Origin: Hyphomicrobium_A sp963726795 | Lineage (GTDB): Bacteria > Pseudomonadota > Alphaproteobacteria > Rhizobiales > Hyphomicrobiaceae | Length of the DNA: 64,000 nucleotides | Direction of reading: 5' to 3' | Assembly: GCA_963726795.1 (NCBI GenBank) | Contig: CAVSDD010000003.1 | Span: 62,001 to 126,000, forward strand | Shown here: positions 8,972 to 18,801 of the stretch, in pieces | Position numbering within the stretch: the first letter of the stretch is position 1 | Layout: each line of letters opens with the position of its first letter | Position numbers and translations under genes: made by a program | The notes under the pieces: model-generated | What the model saw: the letters and a program-made list of their open reading frames with translations, nothing else | The model's database searches: none | What the model was told of the DNA's origin: nothing

Positions 8972-9529
8972 TTACTCGGCCGCGCCGGGCTGCTCGTAGC
9001 CCGACATGTGTAGCAGCCAACTCCGCAAATAGGCAGCGAGCGAGGCAATCGTCAGCGCGCCTGTCACCCATATCAACACAAAGCGCACGTCCGTGAGGCC
9101 GAGCTTGAAGCCTTCATCCGCCAGCACCGTGCCCGCCAGAATGATCTGCGCCACCGTGTTGGCCTTGCTCACGACCAGCGGGTGGATGCGCACGGGGTTT
9201 CCGAGCAGCCAGGACAACACCACCGCGATGACGATCAAGATGTCGCGCGAGACGACCGTGATGACGAGCCACAGCGGCAGCTTCTCGCCGACGCCAAGCG
9301 CCAGAAAGATGCTGACGATCAGCAGCTTGTCGGCGAGCGGATCGAGATAGGCGCCAAGCTCCGTGGTCCAGCCGAAGCTTTTGGCAAGCCAGCCGTCGAC
9401 CGCATCGGAGACGCCCGCAACGATGAACAGGAAGAACGCGGCTTGCGTCTGCCCGGTGATGAGCAGCCAGAAGACAGCCGGCACGAGGATCACGCGGCCG
9501 AGCGTTATGAGATTTGGCAAGAGGTTCAA
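8972..9529 (-). CDS. pgsA: CDP-alcohol phosphatidyltransferase (PgsA-like)
   Basis: The 185-residue integral membrane enzyme carries the CDP-alcohol phosphotransferase signature as D-x2-DG-x2-A-(K)-x8-G-x3-D-x3-D (from SDAVDGWLAK to LDPLADK). The usual Arg of the DGxxAR element is Lys here. Size and membrane helices fit CDP-diacylglycerol-glycerol-3-phosphate 3-phosphatidyltransferase, the first step to phosphatidylglycerol and cardiolipin. A related member with another alcohol substrate cannot be excluded. It is followed after 39 bp by perM and then hdaA, likely one operon. Confidence 0.82.
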   Translation of the reverse strand: MNLLPNLITLGRVILVPAVFWLLITGQTQAAFFLFIVAGVSDAVDGWLAKSFGWTTELGAYLDPLADKLLIVSIFLALGVGEKLPLWLVITVVSRDILIVIAVVLSWLLGNPVRIHPLVVSKANTVAQIILAGTVLADEGFKLGLTDVRFVLIWVTGALTIASLAAYLRSWLLHMSGYEQPGAAE

Positions 9530-9661
9530 GGCAGATTCCAGCTTCGGTCCCTCTTATGCGAGCGGGGACGTTACATCCGGCAATTTACGCGCACGCCGAG
9601 GCGGCGGACAGTGCTTCGGCAGCCGCAATGCCAGGGAAAGCCGGTCTGTTCAACCGTAAGG

Positions 9662-10750
9662 TTAGTAGCTGGAGCGGACAATTAGTCCGCTGGCGCCGCT
9701 TTCGAGCGTCAGGCCGTGGCTCGACAGGGCGCCGGAAAGGCCGGCAGGGCCGCCGGGATAGTGCAGGGTGAGGCTCGCGCTCTGGGCCGATTCCGATTCA
9801 ATTCGCACGTCATCGACGCCCGGCACCTGGAGCAGCTTCTCACGCATCTCGCGCCATTCCGAATAGCTCTGATACTGCGCCTGCAGGGATAGCGCCTCGC
9901 CGCGCGCCGCTTCCTTGGCTCCGGCCTTCAGGACTTTCCAACGGCCCTCCAGCACGCCTTGCGATACGACCGCCGCAAGCTCCATGGCGTAGCCGGTATC
10001 CCCGTCATCCACCCGATAGCTGCGCTTCAAGTACAGCGTGCCGACGGCATCGATTCCGGCGAGCGTCACGTTGAACCGCTTGGTAGCCGGGTCGGTCTCG
10101 GCGATTGCAACGACGACGTAGGGCCGGCCGTATTGGGCCGCGAGGATGCGATCGGCGCCCTTGCCGTCGAGGAGCAGCTTCAATGTGTCGGAGTTGACCT
10201 CGGGCTTCAGCGCCGCAAGCTCGACCGGCGCCAGCGTGTGCTCAAGATCGAGCCCCTTCCATGCCTCCGTCCAGGTCCGGGTCGCGGCTGCATCGACGCC
10301 CGTCCCCTGCGCATCGCGCACGACCGGCACGACGATGATCTCGCGCGCCTGCTCCTCGACGTAGGGTAGGCCCTGCTGCTGCAGCACCGCGCGAACCGAG
10401 TCGGCGCGGAACGAGAAATCTAGGCTCGCAATGTAGCGCGTGCGCGAGTTGCGCTCCGATCGCACCGAGACGCCCTCGAGGAAGTCGCCGGATTTCAAAG
10501 CTGCAAATCTCTTGAGTCGGTCGTAATCGGTCACCGGAACGAGACGCTTCAGCAGCGAACGGAAGGCGGCCTGCTGCCCATCGGCAAGAGCCTGCTCCTT
10601 GGCGGCCACTGCATTTGCGGCCTGCGCGTCAACAGGGTAGTTGCCGACGGTGTAGACCTCATCGGGCGAGGCAGCTCCGGCCGGAAGCGGCAACAGCAGC
10701 GCGCAGATGCTCAGACCAACGCACAGAAATTTCGCCGAGCCGGCCCGCAT
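9662..10750 (-). CDS. DUF2066 domain secreted protein
   Basis: The 362-residue product starts with a clear signal peptide (RAGSAKFLCVGLSICALLLPLPAGAA) and then matches the DUF2066 family layout: YTVGNYPVDAQAANAVAAKEQALADGQQAAFRSLLKRLVP, followed by an alternating alpha/beta periplasmic region. The function of DUF2066 proteins is unknown. The start is ATG 10750, because the longer open frame upstream lacks signal-peptide logic. It lies just upstream of pgsA on the same strand and is divergent from purM. Confidence 0.82.
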   Translation of the reverse strand: MRAGSAKFLCVGLSICALLLPLPAGAASPDEVYTVGNYPVDAQAANAVAAKEQALADGQQAAFRSLLKRLVPVTDYDRLKRFAALKSGDFLEGVSVRSERNSRTRYIASLDFSFRADSVRAVLQQQGLPYVEEQAREIIVVPVVRDAQGTGVDAAATRTWTEAWKGLDLEHTLAPVELAALKPEVNSDTLKLLLDGKGADRILAAQYGRPYVVVAIAETDPATKRFNVTLAGIDAVGTLYLKRSYRVDDGDTGYAMELAAVVSQGVLEGRWKVLKAGAKEAARGEALSLQAQYQSYSEWREMREKLLQVPGVDDVRIESESAQSASLTLHYPGGPAGLSGALSSHGLTLESGASGLIVRSSY

Positions 10751-10932
10751 GCATGTCTCCGCTTCGCCCGAACTATATCGCTGAAATTGGCCCCGCGACC
10801 CGGCGGCCGACACTCTTGTAGCGGAGACACTTGTGGGGGAACAAGAATTGCGTCTCGTTGGCCAATGCCCGTCGAAGCTGCTAGGACCCGCAATCTCCCA
10901 TTCAATAGGGCAAAAGTTGGTTCGCACGCGAG

Positions 10933-12075
<1,143 letters not shown>

Positions 12076-12202
12076 AGCTTGGCCCGCAGGTTAGGCGGCT
12101 CGCCGAGTTGCCGACACTTTTCTGCTGCCAGTGGACGCGCCCCAAGCTGGCGATCGACTATAAGAGTGCCGCTTCAAGCCAACCGCTCAAGAGGTGACCG
12201 CC

Positions 12203-12874
12203 ATGGCCGGAAATCTGAAAACCCACCTTCTTTGCGCGCTGCTCATTTTCATCGGCGCCGCCATCGGCGCATCCGTTGCTCCCGTCCGCGCCGCGGATGG
12301 CGCCGATCTAATGGGGCACTGGCGCGTGCCGCCCTACAAGCAGGAAGCCGGCCGCATGACGCCCCAATGCGAGAAGCATGCTTCCGGCGAGGTCGACAAC
12401 GTCGCCGAGAGCGAGGTGCAGGTCTTTGCCTGCGACGATCCCAAGTACGCGCAGACCAAGCAGCGCATCCTCGACTACGTGCGCTCGGTGAATCCGATCT
12501 ACCGCGCACAAGGCCATCCGCTCTATTCGGAGACCATTACCGGCATGTGCGCAGTTGTCACCGCCTCGCAGTCGGATCGCCAGCAGGATTTGTGCAGCCC
12601 GGCCGAGAAGCTGCGGACCGCGCCGATCCTTGGCCTTCCCGTCATCTGGAACATCCGCAAATCCAACAACGCCGAGTGGCCGCTCATGGGCGACAGCTAT
12701 TCGCCATCCTCAGGCTATGGCGCGATCTCCTGCTTCCGCCGCCCGGGCGCCGACAAGGTGATCACCAAGGGTTGCCGCAGGTGGACCGTGGAGCTGCCGT
12801 TCATCGGAGCCGAACCCTGCGACTGCGGATGCAGCATGATCGTCTGCGACCAGTTCACCTGGCAGCGCAAATAA
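12203..12874 (+). CDS. Unknown cysteine-rich secreted protein
   Basis: I do not recognise this 223-residue protein. It starts with a signal peptide (LLCALLIFIGAAIGASVAPVRAA). The mature part contains ten cysteines, four of them in a tight cluster close to the end (CDCGCSMIVC), which could form disulfides in the periplasm or bind metal. ATG 12203 is preferred over GTG 12194 because a gagg element sits eight bases before it. It lies between purM and purN together with two small membrane proteins, interrupting a normally compact pur gene pair. Confidence 0.7.
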   Translation: MAGNLKTHLLCALLIFIGAAIGASVAPVRAADGADLMGHWRVPPYKQEAGRMTPQCEKHASGEVDNVAESEVQVFACDDPKYAQTKQRILDYVRSVNPIYRAQGHPLYSETITGMCAVVTASQSDRQQDLCSPAEKLRTAPILGLPVIWNIRKSNNAEWPLMGDSYSPSSGYGAISCFRRPGADKVITKGCRRWTVELPFIGAEPCDCGCSMIVCDQFTWQRK

Positions 12875-12890
12875 CGACAGCCGCTGAGCG

Positions 12891-12912
12891 TCAGGGCGCG
12901 ATCGCGCCCTGA
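12891..12912. terminator. 22-bp perfect palindrome between convergent genes
   Basis: The sequence tcagggcgcga followed by its exact mirror complement forms a 22-bp perfect inverted repeat. It begins 17 bp after the stop of the plus-strand secreted protein gene and also encodes the last codons and stop of the minus-strand membrane protein. It could act as a bidirectional terminator stem, but there is no T tract on either side. A protein-binding site is an alternative. Confidence 0.4.
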
Positions 12913-13322
12913 CCTGCGCGTACCTGAGCCCCGCGCAGGATCAGGATCGCGAGGCCCAGCCCCGTGCACCACAGCGGGATGATTGCCGCCTGCAGGGCTT
13001 CGCCAAAGGGACCGGCAAAGCCGCCATTCTGAGCGGAAAAGCTCAAATCCAGCACGCCGAGAAACATCAGTCCGCCGGCGCACGCGAGCGACAGGCTGAT
13101 ACCCCATGCGCCGCCTCGCAAAATGTCGATGCCGCTCGCAATCAACGCCGCTGCGAGGATCAAATCGGGCGGGGGAAATGCGTGCTCGTAGGCGAAGTAG
13201 CAGACGGGAGGCGCCGCGGGCGCCATGCCGACCGTAAAGAACAGCAGCCAGAAGGTCGCGATGCCGATCCCGGTTACGATCTGGGCGATGGTGAGCGCGT
13301 GCTGCCGGCTCGTTGGAGACAT
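12891..13322 (-). CDS. Unknown four-helix membrane protein
   Basis: The 143-residue product has four hydrophobic segments (IVTGIGIATFWLLFFTVGMA; LILAAALIASGIDIL; GISLSLACAGGLMFLGVL; IIPLWCTGLGLAILIL) and no soluble domain. No family recognised. A gggag element precedes ATG 13322. It is convergent with the cysteine-rich secreted protein and its final codons lie in a 22-bp palindrome. Confidence 0.65.
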   Translation of the reverse strand: MSPTSRQHALTIAQIVTGIGIATFWLLFFTVGMAPAAPPVCYFAYEHAFPPPDLILAAALIASGIDILRGGAWGISLSLACAGGLMFLGVLDLSFSAQNGGFAGPFGEALQAAIIPLWCTGLGLAILILRGAQVRAGQGAIAP

Positions 13323-13430
13323 TTTCAGCTCCCGTTGGTCTTGGGATGACGTCGTGCGCGGTATGGTCGACCAGCTGGATTATACGATAAAGAAATGCCA
13401 AGCCTGACGCAGATCGCACGAGCCCCGCCC

Positions 13431-13913
13431 ATGACCGACACAACGCCGCCAACCGACGCGCGCCTGCGATCCTCCCTCCTCGTGTTCGGCTTGGCGTACC
13501 TCGTCATGTCGGCGCTCGTCACGGCCGTGCTGGTCGTCTTCGACCGCGACGCGCCCGGCGGCGTAGCGATCGGCGTCCTCGTTGCAGCCATAGTGATCGG
13601 CGCCCGCAAGTTCGTCGTCGACAACAAGCGCGCCCTGACCCGAGGCGAGCAGCTCCGCTTCGCTCTCCTGGCCCTGGGGATCATCCTGCTCATCTCGATT
13701 GTGCAGGTTATCGCGCTTGTGCCGCTCGTCATTGGCAGGGCCGCGCTGCCCTCGGCCGTCGCCGATCTGAAGGCTGGCATTGCCGAGAACGCCACGGCTG
13801 TCGCGCTCGTAACCGCCGTTGTGGTGCTCATATATTTCGCCGTTCTCTACTTCATTTCGGGGTGGTTCTCCCGGCGGTTTGCGAAACGGCTGGCGACGAA
13901 CGGTCGAATCTAA
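13431..13913 (+). CDS. ABZJ_00895-like four-helix membrane protein
   Basis: A 160-residue protein with four predicted transmembrane helices (LLVFGLAYLVMSALVTAVLVVF; VAIGVLVAAIVIGARKFV; FALLALGIILLISIVQVIALV; VALVTAVVVLIYFAVLYFISG) and a short basic C-terminus. The pattern, including the ARKFVVDNKRALTRGEQLRFAL loop after helix 2, resembles the ABZJ_00895 family of unknown function. ATG 13431 is chosen as the start near helix 1; ATG 13395 is possible and lies only nine bases after a -10-like tatacg, which would make it nearly leaderless. Confidence 0.62.
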   Translation: MTDTTPPTDARLRSSLLVFGLAYLVMSALVTAVLVVFDRDAPGGVAIGVLVAAIVIGARKFVVDNKRALTRGEQLRFALLALGIILLISIVQVIALVPLVIGRAALPSAVADLKAGIAENATAVALVTAVVVLIYFAVLYFISGWFSRRFAKRLATNGRI

Positions 13914-13951
13914 GCCGTCTGCTAACCGCTCGCGTGCTAAGGCCCGGCTGC

Positions 13952-14626
13952 ATGAACGGAAAGAAACGCGTTGCAATCCTGATCTCCGGCCGCGGCTCCA
14001 ACATGGCCGCGCTGATATCCGCCGCGCGCGCCACCGATTACCCGGCCACCATCGCGTGCGTGATTGCGAGCCAGGCTGATGCGGGCGGGCTGGCAATCGC
14101 CGCCGCCGAGGGCGTGCCCGCAATCGTCGTCGACCATAAATCCTTTTCCGGCCGCGAAGCCTTCGAGGCGGAACTCTCCACCCAGCTCGAGGCCCTAAAG
14201 ATCGATCTCGTCGCCTGTGCCGGCTTCATGCGCATCATGTCGCCCGCTTTCGTCGAACGCTGGCGCGACCGCATGCTCAACATTCACCCCTCGCTGCTGC
14301 CGGCGTTCAAGGGCTTGAACACGCATGCGCGCGCGCTCGCCGCCGGCGTGAAGATTACGGGCTGCACCGTCCATCTGGTGCGTGCGGAGGTGGATGATGG
14401 CCCCATCATCGCGCAGGCGGCCGTGCCGGTGCTCGAGGGAGACTCGGCCGAAACACTCGCCGCCCGCGTCCTGACAGCCGAGCACCGCCTCTATGCGCAC
14501 GCGCTTGCGCTTTTTGCCGCCGGCGATGTGGCCGCGGGACTACATCGCGAGCACAAGGCACAAGTCACGGTTAACCAAGAGAAAGCGCTGTTTTCACCCC
14601 CTCTGGAGGGCACGACGAAAGGGTGA
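13952..14626 (+). CDS. purN: Phosphoribosylglycinamide formyltransferase
   Basis: This 224-residue GAR transformylase transfers formyl from 10-formyl-THF to GAR in purine synthesis. The N-terminus VAILISGRGSNMAALI binds the substrate phosphate, CAGFMRIMSPAFV and NIHPSLLPAFKG carry the catalytic Asn-His pair, and VDDGPIIAQAAVPV supplies the catalytic Asp region. The last 15 residues after HREHKAQVTV are an unconserved extension. ATG 13952 is chosen because the conserved fold starts directly there. It follows the inserted membrane-protein gene after 38 bp. Confidence 0.95.
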   Translation: MNGKKRVAILISGRGSNMAALISAARATDYPATIACVIASQADAGGLAIAAAEGVPAIVVDHKSFSGREAFEAELSTQLEALKIDLVACAGFMRIMSPAFVERWRDRMLNIHPSLLPAFKGLNTHARALAAGVKITGCTVHLVRAEVDDGPIIAQAAVPVLEGDSAETLAARVLTAEHRLYAHALALFAAGDVAAGLHREHKAQVTVNQEKALFSPPLEGTTKG

Positions 14627-14823
14627 CCAGACGCGCCAAAATGAAGCGGAAAAGCCAGCTCGCGTGGACACTTGCAGGCCCACGATGCTAGTCATGACAT
14701 TCGCTTACAGGGGAGCGCTTCAAAAGCTCAAAGCAGCGAGTTGCGTCTCCCACTGTCTTTACATCCCGTTGGCTGGATTTGGCATAGTAAGTGCCTACGC
14801 ACGCCTTCCCGCCGGGAGACGAC

Positions 14824-16213
14824 ATGACCGCGACGGCAAAACACATGGCGCCAGCTGACGCGCCGGCCCACACGCAGGGGCTGGGCGAAGAATTGAGCAT
14901 TTGGTTCAAGCTCACGCCGCTGCTCAAGGTCGGCCTCGACAATCCGTTGCTCATCCTGATGCAGATGGCCGAGCGCTATGGCGCCGTCATCCCGATCAAC
15001 CTCGCCAACCAGCGCATCGTGCTGCTGACCGAGCCTGATCACTTCAAGCACGTGCTCGTGACCAAGGCCGACTCCTACATCAAGTATTTCGACGGGCTGA
15101 AGCCGATCTTCGGCAAGTCGATGATCACCAACGACGGCGCGCTCTGGCAGAAGATCCGCATGCCGCAGCAGCCGGCGTTCCACCCCGACATGTTCGCCGA
15201 GTACATCCCCTACTTCCTCGCCGCGATCCGCACCAAGATGGACATCTGGGCCGATCTCGCGAAGTCGGGCGAGACGGTCGAGATGGTCGAGCAGACCTGG
15301 ACGCTCGCCGCCGACATGATCTGCAAGGCGCTGTTTGACCGCGACATGCCGTTCAACCCGCATTTCGTGTTCAAGTGCGTCAAGACCTACACCGACGTGA
15401 TGAACCACAAGGAGATCCGCCTCAAGAAGCAGTCGGGCGAGGTCTTCGAGATGACCGAGCAGGACGCAGCCAAGGCCATGGAGGTCTGGGCCAGCGTTCC
15501 GCCTGCGGTGCTCGCCTCCGATCCACGCGAGGATGCGCGAGCGCACGCTGCTGAAGATGATCGAGGCCGTCGTGGCCGATCCGACCGTTCCCGAGTTCGA
15601 CCAGCAGCAGGCGATCGACGAATTGAAGCAGTATCTCTGGGCCGGCACCGAGACGACGGCGCTGACGCTCGCCTGGGCGCTCTACGAGACGGCGCGCAAC
15701 CCGGAAGCGGCCGAGCGCATCCGCAAGGAAGGCGAGCAGGTCTACGGCGACCGCGAGCCGACCGCCGCCGACTATTCCGCGCTGGCCTACACCCGCGCCG
15801 TCATCCAGGAGACCATGCGGATCTATCCGCCGATCTGGGGCCTGATCCGCGTCGCCACCGAGGTCGACGAGATCGGCGGCAAGCAGATCAACCCGGGCGA
15901 CCGCGTTGTGCTGTTCGCCTATGGCGCCCATCACAATCCGAAGTTCTGGGATGCGCCCGAGGAGTTCCGGCCCGAGCGTTGGATGGGCGGCGGCGCCAAG
16001 AAGCAGGTGAAGTATTCCTACCTGCCGTTCGGCGGCGGCAAGCGCTCCTGCATCGGCGGCGCCATGAGCCAGGTCGAGAACGCGCTCGCGCTGTCGCTGC
16101 TGCTGCGCCGCTTCCGGCCTGAGTACGTCGGCAATGATCCAGCCGGCATCAACGCGACGGTGACGCTGACGCCCAAGGGCGGCCTCAAATTCCGCATTCG
16201 CGAGCTGAGCTAG
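14824..16213 (+). pseudogene. Cytochrome P450, frameshifted
   Basis: The first frame (from ATG 14824, preceded by gggaga) covers the N-terminal half to about 15530. The second frame, from ATG 15533, carries the I-helix WAGTETTAL, the K-helix ETMR, the PERF-like FRPERWMG and the heme-thiolate loop FGGGKRSCIGG. The frames differ by +1. Removing one G from gagg at 15529-15532 would give the smooth sequence DPREMRERTLLKM, so the lesion can be placed nearly exactly. All catalytic parts are intact, so an error or very recent mutation is likely. The substrate is unknown; the CYP family cannot be assigned. The intact product would be about 462 residues. Confidence 0.88.
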
Positions 16214-16221
16214 CTAGGGTC

Positions 16222-16779
16222 TCAATTGCGCGAGCGCGCCGTACGCTGGCTTTCGCTGCGCTGGACGAGATAGCGCAGCTTCACGACGCCATCGGGGAAG
16301 GTATCCATCCCGTCGAACAGCAGCGTCGGCCGGCGGACGAGATCGTTCAATAGATTGAGGCCCTTACCGAGCAGCGCCGGCACCAGGAAGACCTCCATCA
16401 CGTCGACCAGGCCTTCATCGAGAGCCGACTGCATCGTGACCGCGCCGCCCACGATCCAGATGTCGCGCGGCGTCAGCTTGCGCGCCTGCTGCAAGCCCTC
16501 CCACATTCCCCGCGCGGCGATCGACACGCCTTGCGGCATCCGGCCAAGGGCCTGCGACGACAGCACGATCACGGTCTTGCCCTTGTAGGGCCAGTCCTCG
16601 CCCGTGGCGCGGATCAACTCGAAAGTGCGCCGGCCCATGACGAGGGCGCCGATGTCGCCCAGGAATTTGTCGTAGCCGTAGAGCCGCCCATCGTAGGGAG
16701 CTAGCCAATCGACGCTGCCGTCGCGGTCGGCGATAAAACCGTCGAGACTGGTTGCGACATAAAGGCGAACGCTAGCCAT
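16222..16779 (-). CDS. Dihydrofolate reductase-fold family protein
   Basis: The 185-residue protein resembles the RibD C-terminal/DHFR-like family: VRLYVATSLDGFIADRDGSVDWL at the N-terminus, ALVMGRRTFELI, WIVGGAVTMQSAL as the NADPH-binding segment, and a C-terminal strand region. Members are often annotated as deaminases or reductases of unknown substrate; true folate reduction is not implied. It is convergent with the P450 gene with only 8 bp between stops. Confidence 0.8.
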   Translation of the reverse strand: MASVRLYVATSLDGFIADRDGSVDWLAPYDGRLYGYDKFLGDIGALVMGRRTFELIRATGEDWPYKGKTVIVLSSQALGRMPQGVSIAARGMWEGLQQARKLTPRDIWIVGGAVTMQSALDEGLVDVMEVFLVPALLGKGLNLLNDLVRRPTLLFDGMDTFPDGVVKLRYLVQRSESQRTARSRN

Positions 16780-16818
16780 TTGCTATCCGAGCCGATCGCG
16801 GCAGCGCTCCCACGCCCC

Positions 16819-17241
16819 TCACCCGACGATTTCGTCTGGGCCGAAATTGAGCGCGATCTCTCTTGTCGCCGAGGCCGCACTGTCTGAACCATGCACCGAG
16901 TTCTGGGCCATCGTGCGGGCAAAGCGCTTCCGGATCGTACCTTTTTTTGCCTGCGACGGGTCGGTCGCGCCCATGACCTTGCGGTACTTTGCGATCGCGC
17001 TCTCGCCTTCGAGCACCTGGACCACGATCGGCCCCGAGGTCATGAACGCGCACAATTCGTCGTAGAACGGGCGTCCTTTGTGCTCGGCGTAGAACTGCTG
17101 CGCTTGTTGCAGCGCCCACCGCACACGCTTCTGCGCCACGATCCGCAACCCCGATTTTTCGATCGTCGCGTTAATGATACCGGTCAGGTTACGCTCCGTA
17201 GCGTCCGGTTTAATAATGGAAAGAGTCAGCTCAACAGCCAT
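16819..17241 (-). CDS. ndk: Nucleoside diphosphate kinase
   Basis: A 140-residue NDP kinase that balances nucleoside triphosphates through a phosphohistidine intermediate. The active-site His is H117 in NSVHGSDS, and the N-terminal strand LSIIKPDATERN is typical. Length is the family norm. A promoter with -35 TTGCTG and -10 TATAAC lies about 46 bp upstream of the start, see separate entry. Confidence 0.97.
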   Translation of the reverse strand: MAVELTLSIIKPDATERNLTGIINATIEKSGLRIVAQKRVRWALQQAQQFYAEHKGRPFYDELCAFMTSGPIVVQVLEGESAIAKYRKVMGATDPSQAKKGTIRKRFARTMAQNSVHGSDSAASATREIALNFGPDEIVG

Positions 17242-17286
17242 CCGCTCGGCCCCACGATGTCATGTTTTTTCTATGGATTGCGGCGG

Positions 17287-17315
17287 GTTATAGCGGTCGC
17301 GGGCGTCCGCAGCAA
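17287..17315 (-). promoter_or_regulatory. Sigma70-like promoter of ndk
   Basis: On the minus strand TTGCTG (17315-17310) and TATAAC (17292-17287) are separated by 17 bp, close to the housekeeping consensus. The predicted transcript start near 17280 gives a leader of about 40 bases before the ndk ATG at 17241. Confidence 0.55.
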
Positions 17316-17483
17316 GGCGGCGCTTATACAAGCGGTCGTGGACTATAAGACCCTGGCAGATAAAGACGATTGACGAGATCAGGGTAGTGGAACCACATTG
17401 ACGCCACGCGAGCAGGCCAGCGTGGGCCGAACTTGGCGCGCGCAAGCGCGCTTGTGGGCCCCCGTAATGACCCTGAGAACTTT

Positions 17484-18734
17484 ATGACCCTCCAGCAGCC
17501 AGACATCCAATGGTACATCGCACGCGATGGTAAGCAGCATGGGCCGCTCTCGGATGTCGAGATGCGCACGTTCGTCGGACAAGGACATCTGCGCCCGACC
17601 GATTTGATCTGGCGCGCAGGCTTCGCCGATTGGCGGCCGGCGCCCGCGGTGTTTCCATTCCAGTCGCCCGAGCCGCAGCGCCCTGCATTCCAGGCGCCGC
17701 AGAACGGCTCGCTGCGCGCACCGGCATATTCCCAATCTCCCCAAACCGGATTTCCTCAGACGGGGTTTGCTCCGACGGGCTTTCCGCAAGAGCGTTCCTT
17801 CGAGCCCGAGCGCATTCACCGCGCATCGAGCGGCGGTCCTTCGTGGGCCACGCGCATCGTGGGCGGCCTCGTCGTGCTGTTGCTGATCGCCGGTGGCGGA
17901 GGATGGTTCCTCTGGCAAAAGGGCGGCCTGCCCAAGAGCAGCCAACCGGCCGAGGAGACAGCGCGCCAAGTCGCGACGGTGCCGATCACGCCGCAAGCAC
18001 CGCCGCCCGCAAGCGTACCTTCGGCCGCCGGAATTCAGAGCGAGGCGCCCGCGCCTTCGGCTGACGCCGTGGAGAAAAGCGCCCAAGAGCTCGATCGCCA
18101 GTTCCAGCAGACGACGATGTGGACCGTCGTGAAGCGCGAGTTCCCCGACTGGTACAGCGAGCAGCTGCGCGCGACCGCAAAGCTTGCGGCCCAGAACCAG
18201 CCGCAGACCGAGATTTCAAAGCAGCTGGCCCAGGCCCTGGTGGAGCTTCGCCGCAAGCACGCCGACCAGGCGCTCTCGGCTTCGACCGACAAGCTCAAGC
18301 TTGTCGCCAACGCGTTTCTCGCCAACCTCAAGGATCTGAGCGAGCATGGCGTGGGAGCCTGCTATGGCTTCATCTCGCAGGGCGAAACCTCTCCTGCCGT
18401 GAGCACCATCATGCTGTCGCCGCAGGACGGCAAGGCGATCCAGGCGCAGATCACCGCGATCTTCGAGGCTATTGCCGACGGTCGGCGATCGCCGCGCACC
18501 CACGACAAGGCGGTCAAGTCCGACTACGAGGTGCTCGTCCAGCAGCTGACCAAGCTCGGCTGGAAGGAGAACGACCTCAAGATATTCTCCAACCCGACCG
18601 CGCTCTCGCACGAGCCGCCGCAGCGCGTCTGCCAGATGGTGCAGGACTGGTTCTCGGCGCATCTGGCGGTTCAGGACAAGGCGGCGCAGGAGCGCCTGCT
18701 GGTCGAGACCTTGAAGCCGGTCGTCTCGGGCTGA
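17484..18734 (+). CDS. GYF_2-domain single-pass membrane protein
   Basis: The 416-residue protein begins with a GYF_2 domain (residues 8-52, with the pattern WYIARDGKQHGPLSDVEM and GHLRPTDLIWRAGFADW). A Pro/Phe/Gln-rich linker with repeated TGFxxTGF motifs (about 60-105) leads to one transmembrane helix (124-144), so the GYF domain faces the cytoplasm and the 270-residue C-terminal part the periplasm. The C-terminal part is helical and not recognised. GYF domains bind proline-rich peptides in eukaryotes; the bacterial role is unknown. ATG 17484 is placed just before the conserved domain. It ends 67 bp before the ABC-F gene and may share its transcript. Confidence 0.8.
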   Translation: MTLQQPDIQWYIARDGKQHGPLSDVEMRTFVGQGHLRPTDLIWRAGFADWRPAPAVFPFQSPEPQRPAFQAPQNGSLRAPAYSQSPQTGFPQTGFAPTGFPQERSFEPERIHRASSGGPSWATRIVGGLVVLLLIAGGGGWFLWQKGGLPKSSQPAEETARQVATVPITPQAPPPASVPSAAGIQSEAPAPSADAVEKSAQELDRQFQQTTMWTVVKREFPDWYSEQLRATAKLAAQNQPQTEISKQLAQALVELRRKHADQALSASTDKLKLVANAFLANLKDLSEHGVGACYGFISQGETSPAVSTIMLSPQDGKAIQAQITAIFEAIADGRRSPRTHDKAVKSDYEVLVQQLTKLGWKENDLKIFSNPTALSHEPPQRVCQMVQDWFSAHLAVQDKAAQERLLVETLKPVVSG

Positions 18735-18801
18735 GCCTCCACTCCCCGCGTTTGACGGCGTCCGTGACATTTGGCGCGGCCGTCGCTATGTCCTGCGGCC
18801 C

